A stretch of 39,495 bases of DNA from a virus. Below are positions 20,702 to 29,521 of this stretch, piece by piece; the first letter of the stretch is position 1, and the number at the start of each line of letters is the position of its first letter. The notes beneath the pieces are model-generated. The model made no database searches. It saw nothing but the letters and a program-made list of their open reading frames with translations, and was not told where the DNA came from. The stretch lies in IMG/VR virus record IMGVR_UViG_3300009788_000188, positions 1-39,495 of that record, one strand, 5' to 3'. A program made the translations under genes and the position numbers.

Positions 20702-23700
20702 TAGCCGTACGCTACGCCGTTAATGTACCAAGTCGTTCCACCATCCCATGTGGACAAGTAGTAAATTGTGATCGAGTCAGCGGCGGGTGACGGCTCAACT
20801 TCTATGGCACCGGGCCATATGAACGTGCCGCCGGCCCACGTTAATGTGCGCGCTGCCGTTGTGTCCTGCTGAATCTTGACTATCATTTCGCCATACGTGC
20901 CGGACGGCGGGCCACCACTGATCGTAATGGTGACGTTGCCTGTGGCAGCTTCAAGGTCTAACTCATACGACTGCGCCGTAGAATAGGTCAGTGTGACCGC
21001 GTTCGCGACGACCACTGCTGTGGCGTTGGTGATCGAGTAGTCGTCAATTTCTGCTCGTATTATAAGGTTATCGTTCATGAGCAAATCGCAACCACCAGAC
21101 AGTGCGAATTGATCGAAGCCGCTGACATCCCAGTTAGCCGTACTTGTGCCAATTGTGTTGAAATCGACCCCGTCATTATTGAAATCGACATGGTCTACGT
21201 TGGTTGAATCAAATATGCGCAGGATAGAACCGGCTCGCACATCGAAATTCACACCATCCCATGTTAGTAGGCCAGCCGTGTCGATCCAGTTGCCGGCGCT
21301 TCGGAACAAAAGGTCATTATCAGCAGCGCCGGTGAGGTCTACGTCTGTAAGATCATCGAAGGCAGCCGCCATTAACGATTTAGTCACTCCATTGATGCGA
21401 GCCAAAATATCGGTGGTTGTAACCCAAATGTCGCCATCGACCGGGGCCGAAGGCGCAACGCCTTCGAGGATTCGTATGCTCGCGCCGCCAGCAACACTCG
21501 CACGGAATGTTTGCAGCACAGAATAAATTGTTGCGCGATCAGCATAGTCGGCAATGTTGGCGACAACCACGCCGGTACGCCCTTCAAATGAATCGACACC
21601 GCTACCTGTCGGCGTTCCCCACGATCCGTCACCCTGCAAAAACAAACCTTGTTGGCTGACTTGTGCCTTTGGCACCGGACCAGCCATCGTTTCGCCTTCG
21701 ACATTTACTGTGCCGAACTCAGGCCCGATAGATTGCACGCTGATCGAATCAATGCGCAGCGTGTCAGCAGTTCCCTGATTGCCATTGATTGAAAACTCGA
21801 AGGTCAGAAAATTAAAGTCGGTCGCATTTATATGCCAAACAACGTCAAAGGTTTTCCAGACACCAACAGACGTTCGAGGCATTGTGAATTTCGGACTGCC
21901 CATGCAACTAAGTGCGCCGCCAAATTCAGTAACCGATGTGCAAGTAAAAACCTGGCAGTTGTCATGGTCTAAAGCGTCGGCGACTCCCTCGGTTCGGTAC
22001 TTTATCTGAAACAGGAAAGAGCCTTCATCACCGCGCCAAGTTTGCTTTTTCTTCATTCGCAGTTGCGCGAATCCAGCACTGTCGTTTTTCTGGTCGAGGT
22101 CAATCGCATTCGAGCCATTCTGACCACCACCAGTAATAAAGTCGCCGGTCGAAGTGGTGAACGTGGTAAAAATCCAAAACTCATTTTGCGATCCGTTCCC
22201 ATTACCGACCCACGGAATGCCAATGTCGAACTCAGGGTCGAGAATCCAATTCTTTCGCTCGCGAAACGGCTCGGCAGAAGCAGTTGTTGTTGATGTGTCA
22301 GGTTCGAATAGGCTGACGTTGCCATCCAGATCAGCAGCACGAATCCAATAGTAGCGAGTGCGCTTCGCAACATTGTCTAGCGACTCGACGTGCTGCTCGC
22401 CCTTCGTCGTAGCAATCATTATCGCGTCGGCCCGAACATTGGTATCGCTGCCCCATATTTCTATGTGGTCGAACGATCCGGGTTCAGGGTTTGTCCAATC
22501 GATTTTAACGCCCTCGAATATGCTTTCCGCAGTAAGCCCGGTCGGAGGTGGCAAAATTATTGCTTGGTCGTCTTCCGGTGTCACATCGCAAGGCAAGAAT
22601 GAAATCCTGAAATTGACGCCCGACTGATCGAATCCGCTGATCCGAAAAAACGGCATGAAAGGGGCCATGTTTTTCTGCGGCGCATTAGTTTGCGACAGGC
22701 TCCTGTTCTGACTGCTTGCCGACTGCCCTTCGCCTTGAAGCGGCAACGCGAACTGAGCAGGAACATCACCAGTGATCGCAAAAAAGTGTCCCGCAATATC
22801 CGGAAACGTCTGCGCCGATCCATCGATAAGCCACAACAACGCGCCCGGACATCCGGCACCACCCGCACCGCCGTAAATGTGGAAGGTAGGATTCGGTGCA
22901 GTGACGAAAAAGCCGGTTGGTTCTAAAGCATCGTCACCATCGAGCCGAATCTCTCCGGACACGCCGAAGTCTCCACCCCGACAAACGATAACCAGAGCAG
23001 CACCACCAGCACCGCCAGCACCGCCGATATTTTTTTGATGAGTGCGACCAGTGAGGCCAATTTTTAGGCCGGCTCTCGGGCCTGCAGGACCGCCGCCGCC
23101 GCGCATATCGGTAGGTATTCCAATGATTGAACCGCTGCCAGCATCATCGACTTCAAGCACGAGGTTAGGGAATGCATCGAACCGGCCGGTCTGCGAATAC
23201 GGTGCCGTGACCCAAACCCATTTTGGTATGCCGCCATCATCAGGCTCACGAAACAACAAGCCAAAATGCGAACCGCTGTTACCAATGAATCCCTCTGTAC
23301 CGAAATTGATGCCCGAAGTAAAAAAGTAGTGTTCATCAAAAACAAAATTGTCGGTGCCTGCTGCGAGTCCTTGCCCTGTGCCGATAATCGATCCATCGAT
23401 GGTCAAAAAACCTCGGACTCTAAGCTGTACGTTGTCCTCAATATTCAGCGTCGTAGTGGAACTTATTGTCAGCGGAGCATCGTGATAGAAAATTGCGCCC
23501 GCCGCATTCATGTCGGGATCACCGACCAGTGTAAATGCTCCTGCGTTGGTGACATTGCCTGTCATTAATCCCGGCACACTCGACAGCGCAGTACCGGCCT
23601 GCGGATAGAACGCATCAGGCAAACAGGTCGTCGCGGTGATCGGTGGAATTTCGTCGGCCCTTTCGGAACTACCGAACAACTTCAGCTTGACGCCCTTTAG

Positions 23701-25263
23701 CCAATCGACAGTCATTCCATGCACGACCATTGTTCGAACGAGGTTCGATCCTGCTTGGCTGTAATCTCTGATATTCGACAGATTGACGCGAACGGCGTCG
23801 CCAACCTCAAGCGGGTTCATCAAATGGAATCCGTCGATGTCCAGGCGTAGTGGTGGCCCCGTATACATATCTCGCAGCGAGGTAAGCAACTGTCGCAGCA
23901 CTTGCTCCGTGAATCGTGTCCCGACCAGCCCGCGAAAACTCATTCGCTTTTCGGGGGCCTGTCCGTGCTTTGTGATCGACGCGGAGTCAACAATGATGGT
24001 CGAGCGAATAAATCGATCACCGTTCCAATTCCAATCGACACGCATATTATTCTGCATCGACTCCATGTCGTGACGCAGGTTGCTCGATCCGATTGCGTTG
24101 CTGTCATTCACCTCGAACTGGTAAGGCGAATCCGACAACGAAGGCACCATGCGTTTGAGGCCGAGTTGTCCATCTGCATATACCGGCGAGAACAATCCGA
24201 GCAGCAGGTAAATCTCTGTTTCCAGAAATCTCTTGGCATCTTGTTTATCGATTCCACTGAATCGCAAAACAACTGCCGCTGTGTCGTCGGTCGGCACCCA
24301 CAGGTCGTCGCCAATTGTCTTGAAGTCAGTCAGTCGAACGAACGATGTCGAAACTCCCGCGTGCCAATTGCTCGGCAGGACGTTAGCCGTTCCCTCGATT
24401 ACGCCGGTCAGGATCGCGTAGGCCAATTTGACAGCAGGTAATTCAAGGTAGACGTATTCCTCTACCTTCGGCCTGCGGTCGCTCAGGCTCGCTGGATCGA
24501 CCTCCACGGCCTTTGCAGTCGTTCCCAAAACTCCGCGGGTGACAGTCGTAAAACTATTGCCGCTGATTCCAGAAACCGGGCAACGAATGATTTCCTTTGT
24601 CTGGTCAATCTGAATATAAATTACGTCGAGACTCGGAGCATCCGTGTAACTTGTTCCGTGGAAATTCCCCTCGAATCCTGACAAGTCGAGCACTGGAATG
24701 GTCGTCGCAACATCGGTGATCGAACTTGTGAGATAGGTTAGTTCTAACTCGAAAATCGTTGTCTTAGTTTGCCGCTGGATGTCGGCGCACTTGATCGAAT
24801 ATTTGCCTTCCTTTGTTTCGATGCTCTGCACAATCTGTGTTTGAAACAGCACAAAATTATCGAAGTCTGGATTATCGTCGGTGCTGGTCCCATCCAAGAT
24901 GCCCGCGCCATCTTGGTCAGTTTTGTAGCCAACGTAAAATTTCACCGTACGACCGCGCAGCCCGATATCGTTTGTGGTTAATTGAGTTCGAACGACATCG
25001 GTGAAGGCATTCGCAAGGTCAACAATGTCGAACGACATACTGCCAATCGTTGCGTTGGCACGATCCGGATTCAACGTTTGGCTGGTCGCGCTGATTCCTA
25101 CAATTGCATTCTGTATAACTGGCAGCGCAGCCGGTACATTCGCAATGTCGTCGTGCGAGGTGATGTGCTGCAATGTGCCATCGAAATCAATGCTAACGAC
25201 ATAGCGCGGCTGTTTCGAGCCGTCCACATTGTCAGTTGAAAAAAGGGTGTTATCAGCTCTCAC
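20701..25263 (-). CDS. Tail tip / host-specificity protein (lambda gpJ-like role)
   Basis: 1520 residues; GTG at 25263 overlapping the upstream gene. The N-terminal ~560 residues form a globular tail-hub-like region. Then come a beta stretch, a Gly-rich segment (~700-830, GGGGPAGPR, GGAGGAGGAAL), a fibronectin type III-like domain (~905-1000, PPPTGLTAES ... YYWIRAADLDGNVS), a jelly-roll-like carbohydrate-binding region (~1004-1180, starting WILDPEFDIG), and a C-terminal fibre part (QGLFLQGDGSWGTP, then EGRTGVV). Large size, position after the tape measure and FN3 content match central tail-tip/host-specificity proteins. Confidence 0.8.
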   Translation of the reverse strand: MRADNTLFSTDNVDGSKQPRYVVSIDFDGTLQHITSHDDIANVPAALPVIQNAIVGISATSQTLNPDRANATIGSMSFDIVDLANAFTDVVRTQLTTNDIGLRGRTVKFYVGYKTDQDGAGILDGTSTDDNPDFDNFVLFQTQIVQSIETKEGKYSIKCADIQRQTKTTIFELELTYLTSSITDVATTIPVLDLSGFEGNFHGTSYTDAPSLDVIYIQIDQTKEIIRCPVSGISGNSFTTVTRGVLGTTAKAVEVDPASLSDRRPKVEEYVYLELPAVKLAYAILTGVIEGTANVLPSNWHAGVSTSFVRLTDFKTIGDDLWVPTDDTAAVVLRFSGIDKQDAKRFLETEIYLLLGLFSPVYADGQLGLKRMVPSLSDSPYQFEVNDSNAIGSSNLRHDMESMQNNMRVDWNWNGDRFIRSTIIVDSASITKHGQAPEKRMSFRGLVGTRFTEQVLRQLLTSLRDMYTGPPLRLDIDGFHLMNPLEVGDAVRVNLSNIRDYSQAGSNLVRTMVVHGMTVDWLKGVKLKLFGSSERADEIPPITATTCLPDAFYPQAGTALSSVPGLMTGNVTNAGAFTLVGDPDMNAAGAIFYHDAPLTISSTTTLNIEDNVQLRVRGFLTIDGSIIGTGQGLAAGTDNFVFDEHYFFTSGINFGTEGFIGNSGSHFGLLFREPDDGGIPKWVWVTAPYSQTGRFDAFPNLVLEVDDAGSGSIIGIPTDMRGGGGPAGPRAGLKIGLTGRTHQKNIGGAGGAGGAALVIVCRGGDFGVSGEIRLDGDDALEPTGFFVTAPNPTFHIYGGAGGAGCPGALLWLIDGSAQTFPDIAGHFFAITGDVPAQFALPLQGEGQSASSQNRSLSQTNAPQKNMAPFMPFFRISGFDQSGVNFRISFLPCDVTPEDDQAIILPPPTGLTAESIFEGVKIDWTNPEPGSFDHIEIWGSDTNVRADAIMIATTKGEQHVESLDNVAKRTRYYWIRAADLDGNVSLFEPDTSTTTASAEPFRERKNWILDPEFDIGIPWVGNGNGSQNEFWIFTTFTTSTGDFITGGGQNGSNAIDLDQKNDSAGFAQLRMKKKQTWRGDEGSFLFQIKYRTEGVADALDHDNCQVFTCTSVTEFGGALSCMGSPKFTMPRTSVGVWKTFDVVWHINATDFNFLTFEFSINGNQGTADTLRIDSISVQSIGPEFGTVNVEGETMAGPVPKAQVSQQGLFLQGDGSWGTPTGSGVDSFEGRTGVVVANIADYADRATIYSVLQTFRASVAGGASIRILEGVAPSAPVDGDIWVTTTDILARINGVTKSLMAAAFDDLTDVDLTGAADNDLLFRSAGNWIDTAGLLTWDGVNFDVRAGSILRIFDSTNVDHVDFNNDGVDFNTIGTSTANWDVSGFDQFALSGGCDLLMNDNLIIRAEIDDYSITNATAVVVANAVTLTYSTAQSYELDLEAATGNVTITISGGPPSGTYGEMIVKIQQDTTAARTLTWAGGTFIWPGAIEVEPSPAADSITIYYLSTWDGGTTWYINGVAYG
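23838..23848 (+). repeat. Dispersed motif TGTCCNGGCGT, copy 7 (N=A)
   Basis: Exact match within the tail-tip gene, read as R-L-D-I (phase A|CGC|CTG|GAC). Confidence 0.85.
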
Positions 25264-25654
25264 GAATCACGAATGCGTAGCGGTGAAATTTCTTGGCCTG
25301 TTCAGTTTCCGGAAAGGTAGCAGACACCATCAAGCATGAAACCGGATTGTCAGGCACAGCGATCGTGCCGTACCGATCAAACGTGAACAATTCGGCATTC
25401 TCAACCGATGCCATAAACTCAAGCAGTCGCGCCTCGTCCAAACTGCGCGGCTCAATGGCCTGCGACTGACAGGCATAATGCTTCTCGCTTCGCAGCAATA
25501 GAGATTCAACCGAACCACTGAGCGATGTGTTTTGTCGTATTTTCGCACGTCGCGTCAGCCGCCTTGACAATAACCGAAAATCTCGAGTGACAAGTTCTAG
25601 GTTGGATGTTCCGGGCGACAATTCGCGCCTCGCAGTGTAAGTGAAAATGCTCAA
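25253..25654 (-). CDS. Minor tail protein (distal tail-like position)
   Basis: 133 residues from a TTG at 25654 overlapping the tape-measure stop (TTGA). A mixed alpha/beta sequence with a basic N-terminal half (LSRRLTRRAKIRQ) and a C-terminal 'AVPDNPVSCLMVSATFPE' segment. In lambda-like order this place holds gpM/gpL/gpK or a distal tail protein. The family is not recognised with confidence. Confidence 0.65.
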   Translation of the reverse strand: MSIFTYTARRELSPGTSNLELVTRDFRLLSRRLTRRAKIRQNTSLSGSVESLLLRSEKHYACQSQAIEPRSLDEARLLEFMASVENAELFTFDRYGTIAVPDNPVSCLMVSATFPETEQAKKFHRYAFVIRES

Positions 25655-27516
25655 CCGTTTGCTCCCGCTAGTAATTCGGCGTTGCGTCCTTGTCCAGAGA
25701 CAACAATCACATCGCGATTTTCGGATGCCTCGCGCAACGCGTCAGCAATCGCATCGACAGCATCCGGCGTGATCCCGAACACGTTCGGAAATATCAACTG
25801 CACGACTCCCTGCTCTTGCACTCCCGCGCCGCCAGAGCTTGGAGCAGAGTCATTCGCCGCGCCACCGCCGCTGAACTCCCCTGCACCGAATCCTGCGCCG
25901 CCACCTAGACCACCTAGACCACCGCCACCGCCAATCGCTCCTACGCCCGTTAGAGCAGTCGCAGCAATCAATCCGATTTGTGCGGCTCCAAATGCACCGA
26001 TAGCGGCAGCGGCGGGCGGTCCAGCTATCGGACCTAAATCAGCAAGTGCTCTCACCTGTGCGGCAGCCGTGTTTTGAACCGTGCGAGCAATCGCCAATCC
26101 TTTTTCGACAAGAAACAATACACGCGAGACGGTCTTGTTTTTACCAACAAGCGTTTGCAATATTTGTATGCTGGTTTGCGCAGTGGCCTGTCGCAACCTG
26201 ATCGTATTTTGCGCAGAACGTAATTCTAATCTGCCTTGCGCCCGCGCCGCGCGCTGCTCTTCGCGAGCCTCATTAAATCGAATCCGACGAAAGGCTCGCG
26301 CACGATCAAGTTCGCCTTCGATGAATGACGCGGTTTCCTCTTTTTGTTTTTCAATTCGAGCCTCAAACACCTCTTGCGCAGACTCACGCTCTTTTTCTAA
26401 TGCGGCGAGGCGGGCTTCCTCGATTTGCGCGGCTTTTGTATCAGCCAATTTCTGCTCAGCATCCAAAATAATCTGCGCACGGCGCTCTTGTTCCTCGGTC
26501 ACTTGCGCCAGTCGCGCTTCAATCGCAGCAGCCTCAATCGCGAACTGCTCCCTTTGCCACTCGACCAATCGCTGCTTTCGCAATTGTGTAACCGTGGCCG
26601 TTTCTTTATCGGCGGCCTCTGTCGCCTTTGTTATTTTCGATGCGTTGAATTTATCGAGATCGCCCTGCACTTCCGCAAGGTCATCCTCGGCAACGATTAC
26701 TCGCACACTGAGTTCAATATCTGACAGGCCGCGCACATTGTTTTGCAGTATTCCTAATTGCTCGAACAGCAACGCCATCGCAGGAATAAAGTCGCGCCGA
26801 ATTGTGACGATGAAATTCGCAGCGCTCTCGTTCGCGTCCTTCATTCCCGGTGCGAATCGCCGAGCAAGATCGAAGCCAACACCCTTGATGCTTTCCTTCA
26901 AATCGGTAAATGCGTCATTGGCTTCCTCGACGCTCGCGGCATCAACAGCCGATATCGCCGTGCCGAACCGCCGTGTCTTTTCTTCTGCTTCCTCGAATGC
27001 GTCTCGACCCGCTTCGAGCGTGCGCAGCAAAGCAGCACCACGACCACCGAACAACTCGTAAGCAGCGAGCACCTTTTCCGATTGCGTGTTGACGCCCTTC
27101 ATAGCTTCGGCAATTTCCAGAAACTGCTCGTCCGGGCTTAGCTTCGACAGGGCAACCGACTCTAGGCCGAGTTTTTTCAGGGTGTCAACAGCAAGCCCGG
27201 TTCCCTCTGCCGCCTCCGCAACGACTCGCGTCACATTGATCAGCGATTTTTCGAGAGTCTTCTGCTCAACTCCGGTTTTCTCTGATACCAATTGAAATGC
27301 AGCAAGTTTCTCGGTGGTGATTCCGAGCAATTGAGACTGTTTCGCCAGAGCATCAATTTGTTTCAGGCTGGCACGAGTCAGCAACGCGAGTCCCGCAACT
27401 CCACCAGCAAGGCCGACAGCGGCAAATCGTCCGAGGTTTTTATTGACCGCACGGAACGCGGATTTCGTTCGGTCCCTCGCTGTCAGGACTATTTCTGCTT
27501 GGTTGCGTCGAGCCAT
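25651..27516 (-). CDS. Tail tape measure protein
   Basis: 621 residues; ATG at 27516. An N-terminal basic region (residues 1-30) is followed by a hydrophobic Gly/Ala stretch (FAAVGLAGGVAGLALL) and long charged helices (~250-420) with many E/R/Q. A second hydrophobic region (~470-540) has Ala and Gly runs, then a Gly-rich end. This is the usual tape-measure pattern, and it lies next to the frameshifted chaperones. From the family rule of about 1.5 angstrom per residue, the tail would be near 90 nm (estimate). Confidence 0.9.
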   Translation of the reverse strand: MARRNQAEIVLTARDRTKSAFRAVNKNLGRFAAVGLAGGVAGLALLTRASLKQIDALAKQSQLLGITTEKLAAFQLVSEKTGVEQKTLEKSLINVTRVVAEAAEGTGLAVDTLKKLGLESVALSKLSPDEQFLEIAEAMKGVNTQSEKVLAAYELFGGRGAALLRTLEAGRDAFEEAEEKTRRFGTAISAVDAASVEEANDAFTDLKESIKGVGFDLARRFAPGMKDANESAANFIVTIRRDFIPAMALLFEQLGILQNNVRGLSDIELSVRVIVAEDDLAEVQGDLDKFNASKITKATEAADKETATVTQLRKQRLVEWQREQFAIEAAAIEARLAQVTEEQERRAQIILDAEQKLADTKAAQIEEARLAALEKERESAQEVFEARIEKQKEETASFIEGELDRARAFRRIRFNEAREEQRAARAQGRLELRSAQNTIRLRQATAQTSIQILQTLVGKNKTVSRVLFLVEKGLAIARTVQNTAAAQVRALADLGPIAGPPAAAAIGAFGAAQIGLIAATALTGVGAIGGGGGLGGLGGGAGFGAGEFSGGGAANDSAPSSGGAGVQEQGVVQLIFPNVFGITPDAVDAIADALREASENRDVIVVSGQGRNAELLAGANG

Positions 27517-27668
27517 TTGTCATGCACCGAATATGGCGATTCACCTTTGATTGCGAAGTATGCCATCCACGCGCGAAATTCGGTAGCAGACAGGGCCCGA
27601 ATTGATTCCAGAGAACGGCCTAGCTTTTCAGCACACCAATGCTGAGCGAATAGCTCAGGGTCATTGCT
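27489..27668 (-). CDS. gpT-like tail assembly chaperone extension, reached by frameshift
   Basis: Directly after a run of nine A at the end of the upstream gene, the +1 (equivalently -2) frame is open for about 60 codons: SNDPELFAQHWCAEKLGRSL, ... F-R-A-W-M-A-Y-F-A-I-K-G ... ending TKQK, with its stop inside the tape-measure start region. F-x-A-W-M-A-Y resembles the phage tail T domain. There is no in-frame start codon with a ribosome site, so expression should depend on slippage, producing a G-T fusion of about 180 residues as in lambda (there -1) and Mu (-2). Confidence 0.75.
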   Translation of the reverse strand, partial: SNDPELFAQHWCAEKLGRSLESIRALSATEFRAWMAYFAIKGESPYSVHDKWLDATKQK

Positions 27669-28035
27669 TATTTTTTTTTAGTTCCTCGGTGAAGGTCGAA
27701 TTTTCACCATTCAGCGCGACAAGTATTCGCCCAATGATGTCGGACGGTTCATTCAGCAAAGCCGGTTTGTCGACCAGAGTGAAGTACGGATCACCTTTTC
27801 CGTCGAGGCATTGGCGAATAATCTGCATGACGTTCTGCTCGGCGTTGCTGTGGTACACGTGGTCGAGCGATATCACATCGTTGACGGTCAGCGGATAGGC
27901 ATACAGCAGCAGAGGTCTGCGTTTGGTCCCCCACTCCGGAACCTTAATCACGCGCACCTTTTTGGCGGCTTGGCGTTTCGCGTGTATTTTCCCGAATCGA
28001 GTCTCGTCCGGGTGAACGGCTTGCTCGTCACTCAT
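27661..28035 (-). CDS. Tail assembly chaperone (gpG-like)
   Basis: 124 residues; ATG at 28035 with GAGGTGGGAAT. It lies between tail tube and tape measure, the conserved chaperone position. A basic N-terminal region is followed by a helical domain, and it ends ELKKNKQ on a run of nine A at 27672-27680. The homopolymer allows slippage into the gpT-like frame. It binds the tape measure during tail assembly by family role. Confidence 0.85.
   Translation of the reverse strand: MSDEQAVHPDETRFGKIHAKRQAAKKVRVIKVPEWGTKRRPLLLYAYPLTVNDVISLDHVYHSNAEQNVMQIIRQCLDGKGDPYFTLVDKPALLNEPSDIIGRILVALNGENSTFTEELKKNKQ
27672..27680 (-). promoter_or_regulatory. Frameshift slippery site (nine A)
   Basis: On the minus strand CTAAAAAAAAATAAG: frame 0 reads CTA AAA AAA AAT AAG CAA TGA. 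A -1 shift would hit TAA at once; only +1 or -2 opens the gpT-like frame. A sequencing error in the run length could mimic this. Confidence 0.7.
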
Positions 28036-28060
28036 ATTCCCACCTCAGTTGATATCAAGT

Positions 28061-28071
28061 TGTCCAGGCGT
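28061..28071 (+). repeat. Dispersed motif TGTCCNGGCGT, copy 8 (N=A)
   Basis: Exact match lying almost wholly in the 35-bp gap after the tail tube gene; its last base is part of that gene's TAA stop. Confidence 0.85.
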
Positions 28072-28463
28072 TACGGGACCAGATCGCGAACAACTGAACC
28101 ACTGGCAATTGCATAGTTGAACGACTGCGGCAGAATTTCATCGATGGCACCGGATGTACTCCGACCCGTAATCTGCACGGTAAGCGTGACTCGCGGTTGG
28201 CCGGTCGTGTTTCCTTTCGGGAATAGAATCAAAACTCCCTGCGTAGCAGCATCCATACCTTCTTGCACAGAATCGGCTTCGTCGTAATGAACCTCGATGG
28301 TTCCATTCGCGGTTGGCAGTCCAGACTTCGAAGTCCGGTTTGTGTCACCCATTGCCGTGTCATCGATCTGCTCTGCACTTTCCTCAAGCGACCACGACTT
28401 TAGTTCGGTGATTGCACCCGCAGCAAAGCTGAGTGATCCGGAATTGCCTGTCGCTGTAGTCAT
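28071..28463 (-). CDS. Major tail tube protein
   Basis: 130 residues. The pattern 'GSLSFAAGAITELKSWSLEESAEQIDDTAMGDTNRTS...' followed by G-T-I-E-V-H-Y-D-E-A-D and 'PRVTLTVQITGRS' is that of siphophage tail tube proteins (gpV/TTP_1-like): an N-terminal strand, an alpha-helix replaced by an acidic loop, and a beta-sandwich. It sits between tail terminator and assembly chaperone. Confidence 0.85.
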   Translation of the reverse strand: MTTATGNSGSLSFAAGAITELKSWSLEESAEQIDDTAMGDTNRTSKSGLPTANGTIEVHYDEADSVQEGMDAATQGVLILFPKGNTTGQPRVTLTVQITGRSTSGAIDEILPQSFNYAIASGSVVRDLVP

Positions 28464-28475
28464 CTTCGTTCCTCG

Positions 28476-28922
28476 TTATCGAGCAATGTCGGGTGTCCCG
28501 GCCCGAGTTCGGTAAGTGTATAGAAATTCCATTTCAATTGCACCGTGTGGCTGATCGGAATCGTCGCCCTCAAGCGTTGTCGTGGTCCGTTGTATGCCGT
28601 GGTAGATTTTAGCCAGATTCCCGACTTTCGCAAGCGAGTCCATTGCGATTTCCACTTCAAGCGCAATGTCGTCCAGCTCGTCCTCGATCCGATCACTGAT
28701 CGCAACAAGCCCATGCACAACCAGCGCAAGATCGCGCATTGTTTCGGTCGGTGATTCCTCGCGAGCAGAATCCTCCTGCGGCGTATAGATGCACAATCCC
28801 GGTAACTGCGCTTTGGCAAGCGGATACACGCGGCCCTCGTACACTCGATCACCAGTAGTCGCGAGTCCCTGCAATTCCGCAAGCACCGCCTTTCGAATTT
28901 GTTGACGGACGTGTTTAGCCAT
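28476..28922 (-). CDS. Tail terminator protein (gpU-like)
   Basis: 148 residues. The start 'R-x-x-I-R-x-A-V-x-x-x-L-x-G-L-x-T-T-G-D-R-V-Y-E-G-R-V-Y-P-L' and a later 'L-P-G-L-C-I-Y-T-P' are typical of the gpU tail-terminator family, which caps the tube once it reaches tape-measure length. The ATG overlaps the head-tail joining gene by eight bases. Confidence 0.8.
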   Translation of the reverse strand: MAKHVRQQIRKAVLAELQGLATTGDRVYEGRVYPLAKAQLPGLCIYTPQEDSAREESPTETMRDLALVVHGLVAISDRIEDELDDIALEVEIAMDSLAKVGNLAKIYHGIQRTTTTLEGDDSDQPHGAIEMEFLYTYRTRAGTPDIAR

Positions 28923-29226
28923 TGGCCTGCAAAGTGAGCGTTGTCATTCCGAACCCATCAGGTTCGATTGTGACCATCGTTCCCGAAAACACTGTGCCGT
29001 CCTGCCGGGTGATATCGATTGGCTCGCCCTCCTGAGCGTCCTTCGGTATTTTGACGGATTGGCACATAAATACCGGATCGGTTGTTTGCATTGCAACCGG
29101 CCCGACGCCCTCCACGAACTCGGTGCGTTCGTCAAACTGTCCCGGGACATCTAAGCCACGAATGGTTGCGAGTTCCGCATCATCGAAAAACGACGCACGG
29201 TCGGCTTCGGATTCGATAGGCGGCAT
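28915..29226 (-). CDS. Head-tail joining protein (gpFII-like)
   Basis: 103 residues with a helical start (FFDDAELATIRG) and a beta-barrel rest (PVFMCQSVKIPKDAQEGEPIDI ... TMVTIEPDGFGMTTLTL). Size, fold pattern and position between capsid and tail terminator agree with the phage attachment/gpFII-type joiners that connect the head to the tail. Confidence 0.7.
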   Translation of the reverse strand: MPPIESEADRASFFDDAELATIRGLDVPGQFDERTEFVEGVGPVAMQTTDPVFMCQSVKIPKDAQEGEPIDITRQDGTVFSGTMVTIEPDGFGMTTLTLQANG

Positions 29227-29228
29227 TG

Positions 29229-29435
29229 TTATTTCTTTTTGACGGCCTCTTTCGAGCCAGCAACTTTAGGCTTGCCTGTCTTCCGATCCCAGTTACGATC
29301 CTTGCAACGCTTTTCCCACGCAGCAACTTCCTCGTCATCGGGCTTGTAACCCGGCTTTTGCCATCGACCGCAGACACGAATCATCGGCAGACGTACTGGT
29401 CTTTCCGGTGGTTTCTCTTTTGCTTTGTTCGCCAT
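29229..29435 (-). CDS. Small basic protein
   Basis: 68 residues from the ATG at 29435 (GGTGAGG upstream). Lys/Arg/Pro-rich throughout (MANKAKEKPPERPVRLPMIR), with W-x-K-P and D-R-N-W-D-R-K motifs and a KKK end. It lies just after the capsid gene. Possibly a minor head component or DNA binder; not recognised. Confidence 0.6.
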   Translation of the reverse strand: MANKAKEKPPERPVRLPMIRVCGRWQKPGYKPDDEEVAAWEKRCKDRNWDRKTGKPKVAGSKEAVKKK

Positions 29436-29456
29436 TTCCTCACCTATTTTAGAATT

Positions 29457-29481
29457 GGGGCGGGCCAGTAATGCCCGCCCC
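29457..29481 (-). promoter_or_regulatory. Perfect 9-bp GC hairpin downstream of the major capsid gene
   Basis: GGGGCGGGC (29457-29465) pairs with GCCCGCCCC (29473-29481) around a seven-base loop. On the minus strand AATTCTAAAAT follows, so there is no true U tract. It probably acts as a partial terminator or 3' stabiliser raising capsid mRNA relative to the genes downstream. Confidence 0.75.
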
Positions 29482-29521
29482 GTTCGCAAGTTCAGCGTCA
29501 TGCTTCACTCGTGTGTTGTGC

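Noticed and set aside
26081-27061. 326-codon + strand frame opposite the tape measure
   Set aside because: Ser/Ala/Arg/Cys-rich translation typical of an antisense shadow of a Glu/Arg/Ala-rich helical protein.
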